Positions 59,877-64,000 of a stretch of 64,000 nt of DNA are shown here, piece after piece. A program made the position numbers and the translations under genes. The notes under the pieces were generated by a model. It was given only the letters and a program-made list of their open reading frames with translations. It searched no databases and was not told where the DNA came from. The DNA comes from UBA5336 sp038522375 (GTDB lineage: Bacteria; Pseudomonadota; Alphaproteobacteria; Caulobacterales; Hyphomonadaceae), in NCBI GenBank assembly GCA_038522375.1, contig JBCBKE010000004.1, forward strand, positions 1 through 64,000, in the 5' to 3' direction. Every line of letters starts with the position of its first letter. Position 1 is the first letter of the stretch.

Positions 59877-61268
59877 GTGGCCGTCGATATCCTCATGCCG
59901 GCCTTGTCCCCAACCATGGAGGAAGGGACGCTGTCGAAATGGCTGAAAGCCGAGGGCGATACGGTGGAAGCCGGCGATGTGATCGCGGAGATCGAAACCG
60001 ACAAGGCGACGATGGAAGTCGAGGCGGTCGATGAGGGAGTGATTTCCAAGATCCTCGTCCCCGAAGGAACAGAGGGGGTTGCCGTCAACGCCGTTATCGC
60101 CCGCCTGATTGAGGACGGGGAGGATGAGGCCGAGCGCGAGCCGGGCGCATCCGAAAGCGCTGCCAAGCCGCTGGCTAAGCCTTCAAACGACACGCATGAA
60201 GCGTCTCACGCAGGTGCTGATGTGGTATCGGTCGGGCAAGTCGCGCCACAGCCTCCCGTCGCCGATCCGTCGATCCCCGAAGGAACGACCTTCACAGACA
60301 CCGCCATTCGCGACGCCCTTCGCGATGCAATGGCCGAGGAAATGCGGCGGGACGAGACGGTGTTCGTGATCGGCGAGGAAGTGGCGGAGTACCAGGGCGC
60401 TTATAAGGTTACCCGCGAATTGCTTCAGGAATTTGGCGCCCGCCGGGTCGTCGATACGCCGATCACCGAGCATGGGTTTGCCGGCCTGGGGGTTGGTGCC
60501 GCTTTCGGTGGCCTTCGGCCAGTCGTGGAATTCATGACGTTCAACTTTGCCATGCAGGCGATCGATCACATCATCAATTCAGCCGCCAAGACCCTGTACA
60601 TGTCCGGTGGCCAGATGGGGTGCCCCATCGTGTTCCGAGGGCCGAACGGGGCGGCTTCAAGGGTCGGGGCGCAACACAGCCAGGATTATTCAGCCTGGTA
60701 CGGCCATGTTCCCGGTCTGAAAGTTGTCGCGCCCTACGATGCCGCCGACGCGAAGGGCCTCCTGAAGGCCGCGATCCGCGATCCCAATCCCGTTGTGTTT
60801 CTCGAACACGAATTGCTTTACGGCGAAAGCCATCCTGTGCCTGATATCGAAGACTGGGTGTTGCCGATCGGCAAGGCCAAGGTGCGCCGCGAAGGCACCG
60901 ACGTCACCCTTACCGCCTCGTCGCGCATGGTCGGCTTTGCCCTGAAGGCGGCAGAGGTGCTGTCGGGCGAAGGCGTTTCCTGCGAGGTGGTCGATTTGCG
61001 GACGATCCGCCCATTGGACACAGCAACCGTCGTCGAGAGCGTGAAGAAAACCAGCAGGCTGGTGACTTGCGAGGAAGGCTGGCGGTTCTTCGGTGTCGGT
61101 GCGGAACTCTGCGCAACAGTTGTCAACGAAGCGTTCGACTACCTGGATGCCCCGCCCACCCGTGTCCACCAGAAGGACGTCCCGCTGCCCTATGCCGGCA
61201 ACCTCGAAGCCTTCAGCCTGCCCGGCGTGGAAGATATCGTGGCAGCGGTCCGCGCTGTGACGGCCTGA
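59877..61268 (+). CDS. pdhB: Pyruvate dehydrogenase E1 component, beta subunit, with N-terminal lipoyl domain
   Basis: PdhB (463 residues) has an N-terminal lipoyl domain (residues about 1-80) with the lipoylated lysine in EIETDKATMEVEAVDEG. A linker rich in Ala, Pro and Glu comes next, and then the E1-beta core from about residue 140: TVFVIGEEVAEYQGAYKVTRELL and VVDTPITEHGFAGLGVGAAFGG. The carried lipoyl domain on E1-beta is a known alphaproteobacterial trait. The GTG start gives the lipoyl domain directly; 34 upstream in-frame codons overlap MAPEG. Two small unrelated genes follow before pdhC. Confidence 0.95.
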   Translation: MAVDILMPALSPTMEEGTLSKWLKAEGDTVEAGDVIAEIETDKATMEVEAVDEGVISKILVPEGTEGVAVNAVIARLIEDGEDEAEREPGASESAAKPLAKPSNDTHEASHAGADVVSVGQVAPQPPVADPSIPEGTTFTDTAIRDALRDAMAEEMRRDETVFVIGEEVAEYQGAYKVTRELLQEFGARRVVDTPITEHGFAGLGVGAAFGGLRPVVEFMTFNFAMQAIDHIINSAAKTLYMSGGQMGCPIVFRGPNGAASRVGAQHSQDYSAWYGHVPGLKVVAPYDAADAKGLLKAAIRDPNPVVFLEHELLYGESHPVPDIEDWVLPIGKAKVRREGTDVTLTASSRMVGFALKAAEVLSGEGVSCEVVDLRTIRPLDTATVVESVKKTSRLVTCEEGWRFFGVGAELCATVVNEAFDYLDAPPTRVHQKDVPLPYAGNLEAFSLPGVEDIVAAVRAVTA

Positions 61269-61289
61269 GTGTGATAGGGTAGGGACGCC

Positions 61290-61871
61290 ATGAATATTCA
61301 ACGCTCCGACACGCCACCCGACACGCTCAAGCGTCACAAGATCACCTATGACGAGTACCTGAAGTACTGGAGCGAATACCTCCACCGCGTCTGTGAGAAG
61401 ACAGAACTGCTCGACGGAGTGATCCACGAAATACCGGCTGATGGCCCTTTGACGATCGAATGGAACAACAGTCTCACGGACTGGCTATACGCGTCCCTTC
61501 CCGCGAGCGTGCGCGTCACCGTCGACAAGACACTCCGGTTGAGCGCGGCCTGGGCACCCACGCCTGACTTCTACCTCTATCCTGACGGAACGCCGATTGC
61601 TGACCTTCAGCCGCGGGACATCCCGCTCATCATCGAGGTCTCCAACACCACGCTCACCTACGACCTGGGCGGCAAGGCAGACACCTACGCCCGACACGGG
61701 ATCCGAGAATACTGGGTCATCGACCCGAACTCGAAGACCCTCTACGCCCACCAATTGGGCGAGGACGGCGTCTATGGCGAGCCAGCAGAGATTGGGTTCA
61801 CAGATACGATCACCGCAAAGCATATCCCCGGCCTGACCCTGCGCATGGCCGACCTTCCGAGGATGTCATAG
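61290..61871 (+). CDS. Uma2 family endonuclease-like protein
   Basis: The 193-residue protein belongs to the Uma2/DUF820 family with a PD-(D/E)XK nuclease fold. It has YDEYLKYWSEYLHRVCEKTELLDGVIHEIPA, then APTPDFYLYP with D93, IPLIIEVSNTTLTYDLGGKADTYARHGIREYWVID with E116 and K129, read in parts. The acidic residues and lysine needed for catalysis appear present. The family is abundant in cyanobacteria and found irregularly elsewhere; its biological role is unclear. It is inserted between pdhB and pdhC in the same direction with only 21 bases before it, and a 70-residue gene follows with no gap. Confidence 0.88.
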   Translation: MNIQRSDTPPDTLKRHKITYDEYLKYWSEYLHRVCEKTELLDGVIHEIPADGPLTIEWNNSLTDWLYASLPASVRVTVDKTLRLSAAWAPTPDFYLYPDGTPIADLQPRDIPLIIEVSNTTLTYDLGGKADTYARHGIREYWVIDPNSKTLYAHQLGEDGVYGEPAEIGFTDTITAKHIPGLTLRMADLPRMS

Positions 61872-62084
61872 GTGGCTGTGACGTATCGATACGAAACCGT
61901 GAGTGTCCGAGTGGATCCCTCGCGCAATGAGCAGGAGACGGCCGCCGCCATCAATGCAGAAACGGCGGAAAGCCCCTGTGCGCGATTGGTGCATCAGACC
62001 CCAATGACGAAACCAAGCCTGATGTCTGACGCCTCCAAGACCTACGCCATCCTCCTGACGTTCGAGACCGAGGTCGACGCCTGA
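61872..62084 (+). CDS. Hypothetical protein, 70 residues
   Basis: The GTG start directly follows the Uma2 stop, and the stop shares one base with the pdhC start, so it sits in a chain of coupled genes. The product reads as a beta strand (TYRYETVSVRVD), a helix (RNEQETAAAINAETAES), and two further strands (ARLVHQTPM and TYAILLTFETEV). This order faintly recalls DUF4177-type small proteins, which keep a similar strand-helix-strand-strand pattern, but the match is too weak to name. It may be a partner of the Uma2 protein. GAGGATG nine bases upstream could be its ribosome site. Confidence 0.5.
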   Translation: MAVTYRYETVSVRVDPSRNEQETAAAINAETAESPCARLVHQTPMTKPSLMSDASKTYAILLTFETEVDA

Positions 62085-63490
62085 TGCCCATTTCCATCAC
62101 CATGCCTGCCCTGTCGCCCACCATGGAGGAGGGCACGCTGTCGAAATGGCTCGTGAAGGCTGGGGACACGATTGAGGCCGGGGACATCATCGCGGAGATC
62201 GAAACCGACAAGGCAACGATGGAAGTCGAGGCGGTCGACGAGGGGACCGTGGTCGAGATCCTTGTTGCGGAAGGCACCGAAGGGGTCGCCGTCAACGCCG
62301 TGATCGCCGTCCTTGCCGAAGAGGGCGAGGATACCGGGAGCGTCTCGGTGGAAAGCCCCGGTGTGGCTTCGTCGACGGCCGCTTCGACGGGACAGGCCTC
62401 CCCGCCTTCGTCCCCGCCCCCGCCAAAGCCCGAGGGCAGTGGCAAGGGCCTGCAAACCGGCGCCGGGGCAGGGCTATCCCCTGAACCTGCGAAGGGGACA
62501 GGCAATGACGTATCCGCGCAACTCGCCTCCACGCCGATGAAGCTCGCCGACGTTGGCAATGGCGAAACCCGCATCAAGGCGAGCCCGCTGGCCCGGCGCA
62601 TCGCTGCGCTGAAGGGGATCGATCTTGCAGGCCTCAGGGGCTCTGGCCCCCATGGCCGGATCATTCGCGCCGATGTGGAAAAGGCTGGCACGGGCACGGC
62701 ATTGGTGACCTCAACCCGTTCGGAAGTCGTCTCGACGACCCCTGCCACACCCGACAGCCTCATCTTGCCCCAGGTGCTCGATGATCGGGTCTACGCGCCG
62801 GATAGTTACGAACTGGTCCCGCTCGACGGGATGCGGAAGACCGTCGCCAGACGCCTGACCCAGAGCTTCATGCAGGTGCCGCATTTTCCGTTGACCGTGG
62901 ATATCCGGCTCGACCGGCTGCTGGCGGCCCGGTCCGGCATCAATGCGGCGGCGCCCGAAGGCGTGAAGGTCTCGGTCAACGACATGCTGATCAAGGCATC
63001 GGGGCTCGCCCTGATTGATGAGCCGGACTGCAATGCCAGCTACAGCGATAATGGCATCGCCTACCACAAGTCCGCCCATATCAGCGTCGCGGTCGCCATT
63101 GATGGCGGCCTCATCACGCCGGTGATCCGGGACGCCCAGGAGAAGTCCCTGCGCCAGATCTCGGCGGAGATGAAGGACCTCGCGACCCGCGCCCGCGATC
63201 GCAAACTCAAGCCCCAGGAGTATATGGGCGGCACGTTCTCGCTATCGAACCTTGGCATGTTCGGCATTCGGGATTTCGCCTCCATCATCAACCCGCCCGA
63301 GGGGATGATCATGTCTGTCGGCGCGGGCGAGAAACGCCCGATCGTGCTGGAGGATGGTACGCTCGGGGTCGGCACCATGATGAGCGTCACCCTGACCTGC
63401 GACCACCGCGTCATCGGTGGCGCGGATGGCGCTCGCTGGCTCCAGGCTTTCAAGCGCTACGTGGAAACGCCAGAGGCGATGTTGCTGTGA
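62084..63490 (+). CDS. pdhC: Dihydrolipoamide acetyltransferase (E2) of pyruvate dehydrogenase
   Basis: PdhC (468 residues) is the core of the complex. One lipoyl domain (residues 1-80, lysine in EIETDKATMEVEAVDEG), a Pro/Ala linker, the E3-binding domain IKASPLARRIAALKGIDLAG near residue 163, and a catalytic domain from about residue 245 follow in order. The catalytic histidine is H441 in CDHRVIGGADGARWL. The residue four places on, Asp in the usual DHRxxDG motif, is Gly445 here. Other E2 hallmarks, including SNLGMFGIRDFASIINPPEGMI, read here in parts, are intact. Its stop overlaps a small membrane protein gene. Confidence 0.95.
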   Translation: MPISITMPALSPTMEEGTLSKWLVKAGDTIEAGDIIAEIETDKATMEVEAVDEGTVVEILVAEGTEGVAVNAVIAVLAEEGEDTGSVSVESPGVASSTAASTGQASPPSSPPPPKPEGSGKGLQTGAGAGLSPEPAKGTGNDVSAQLASTPMKLADVGNGETRIKASPLARRIAALKGIDLAGLRGSGPHGRIIRADVEKAGTGTALVTSTRSEVVSTTPATPDSLILPQVLDDRVYAPDSYELVPLDGMRKTVARRLTQSFMQVPHFPLTVDIRLDRLLAARSGINAAAPEGVKVSVNDMLIKASGLALIDEPDCNASYSDNGIAYHKSAHISVAVAIDGGLITPVIRDAQEKSLRQISAEMKDLATRARDRKLKPQEYMGGTFSLSNLGMFGIRDFASIINPPEGMIMSVGAGEKRPIVLEDGTLGVGTMMSVTLTCDHRVIGGADGARWLQAFKRYVETPEAMLL

Positions 63491-63600
63491 GTGATGAATC
63501 TGAGCGCAATGGCAACATCAGTTTTACGATGGTGTTCCTCATCTCGTTTGCAATTCCAATTGCGATCATTGTTTTAGGCAGGATCGCTTCGTTCTTCTGA
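63487..63600 (+). CDS. Small single-helix membrane protein between pdhC and lpd
   Basis: A GTG codon that overlaps the pdhC stop (GTGA) opens a 37-codon frame. The product is a charged, hydrophilic N-terminus (SDESERNGN) followed by one hydrophobic helix (about residues 13-32, FTMVFLISFAIPIAIIVLG) and a short tail RIASFF. The stop lies ten bases before the lpd start, so the frame fills the gap neatly. Codon use is richer in T than in the neighbours, as expected for a membrane helix. I know no named family. The overlap style matches other real gene junctions of this window. Confidence 0.6.
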   Translation: MSDESERNGNISFTMVFLISFAIPIAIIVLGRIASFF

Positions 63601-63610
63601 GGACATTATC

Positions 63611-64000
63611 ATGGCTGACTTCGACCTCATCGTCATCGGCTCCGGCCCCGGCGGGTATGTCGCTGCCATCCGCGCGACACAGCTCGGCATGAAGACGGCC
63701 ATTGTCGAGAAGGAAAGCCTGGGCGGGGTGTGCCTCAACTGGGGTTGTATCCCCACCAAGGCGCTGCTGCGGTCTGCCGAAGTCATGCACCTGGCCAAAC
63801 ACGCCACCGATTTCGGCCTCAAGCCCCTGAAGCCGGAAGCGGACCTTCCTGGGATGGTGAAGCGCTCCCGCGGGGTGGCGGCCCAGCTGTCGGGCGGGGT
63901 CAAGCACCTCATGAAGAAAAACAAGATCACCGTGATCGAGGGCACCGCCCGCCTCGAAAAAGGGAGCCCTGCGCCAAAGGTTATTGTCGCGGACAAGGAC
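63611..64000 (+). CDS. lpd: Dihydrolipoyl dehydrogenase (partial, runs off the window)
   Basis: The first 130 codons of the E3 enzyme are present. E3 reoxidises dihydrolipoyl groups of the pyruvate dehydrogenase E2 with NAD. The FAD dinucleotide fold is VIGSGPGGYVAAIRATQLGM, and the redox-active disulfide is in GGVCLNWGCIPTKALLRSAE. Its place behind pdhC supports an assignment to this complex, though E3 is often shared with other 2-oxo acid complexes. The remaining two thirds of the gene lie outside the window. Confidence 0.97.
   Translation, partial: MADFDLIVIGSGPGGYVAAIRATQLGMKTAIVEKESLGGVCLNWGCIPTKALLRSAEVMHLAKHATDFGLKPLKPEADLPGMVKRSRGVAAQLSGGVKHLMKKNKITVIEGTARLEKGSPAPKVIVADKD

Noticed and set aside
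1..64000. CRISPR arrays, insertion sequences, prophage or integrase genes, rRNA operons
   Set aside because: None was seen: no regularly spaced repeats, transposase-like frames, integrases or rRNA signatures were recognised.

Overview
The window comes from a GC-rich alphaproteobacterium. The evidence is the order of housekeeping blocks: a 14-gene nuo operon followed by birA-coaX-rnj-mce-DUF1467-proS-lolC-lolD-dnaE; then rpsB-tsf-pyrH-frr-uppS-cdsA-dxr-rseP-bamA-skp-lpxD-lpxA-lpxI-lpxB-gltA; then ftsB-pdhA-pdhB-pdhC-lpd. Use of lpxI (not lpxH) and the lipoyl-carrying PdhB also point there. The genus cannot be named from the sequence; a Caulobacterales, Hyphomonadales or Parvularculales-like lineage would fit the CtrA/GANTC-type site upstream of ftsB. 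No rRNA, CRISPR array, prophage or insertion sequence was seen. This is mostly core chromosome with a few accessory inserts.

Layout. 1-1535: the 3' end of tuf with its terminator, a lipoprotein-type methyltransferase on the minus strand, and tRNA-Trp(CCA), also minus. 1811-17571: the complete NADH dehydrogenase I operon (nuoA to nuoN) with three inserted genes: a VOC-fold protein between nuoD and nuoE, a 63-residue membrane protein between nuoE and nuoF, and a secreted six-cysteine protein resembling the netrin/TIMP fold between nuoF and nuoG. 17568-26017: a tightly overlapping run covering cofactor attachment and synthesis (birA, coaX), RNA decay (RNase J), methylmalonyl-CoA epimerase, a DUF1214/DUF1254 pair, proS and the lipoprotein exporter LolCD. 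26101-43905: dnaE, translation factors, nucleotide and isoprenoid steps, and the envelope assembly cluster (cdsA, rseP, bamA, skp, lpxD/A/I/B). fabZ is not in its usual place between lpxD and lpxA.

43967-50511: gltA and gltX on the minus strand, comEC divergent from gltX with the annotated start codons abutting, then xseA on the minus strand; lexA, often found in this neighbourhood, is absent. 50522-57467 is the most accessory stretch: an unrecognised 168-residue protein, purD with an ACT-domain partner, an APH-like phosphotransferase, a secreted amidohydrolase, an OmpA-family lipoprotein, an intergenic palindromic element, and a protein with a TIR domain plus a degenerate TIR-like N-terminus. 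57595-64000: ftsB and the pyruvate dehydrogenase complex genes, interrupted by DUF3291, MAPEG and Uma2 genes, a 70-residue unknown, and a 37-residue single-helix membrane protein wedged between pdhC and lpd.

Many neighbours share 1-4 bases at ATGA, GTGA or TGATG junctions, implying long polycistronic transcripts with coupled translation; several starts are GTG or TTG. The points most worth follow-up are the netrin-like gene in the nuo operon, the TIR protein, the cell-cycle type site at ftsB, the candidate SOS box before dnaE, the palindromic repeat, and the small genes in the pdh cluster.
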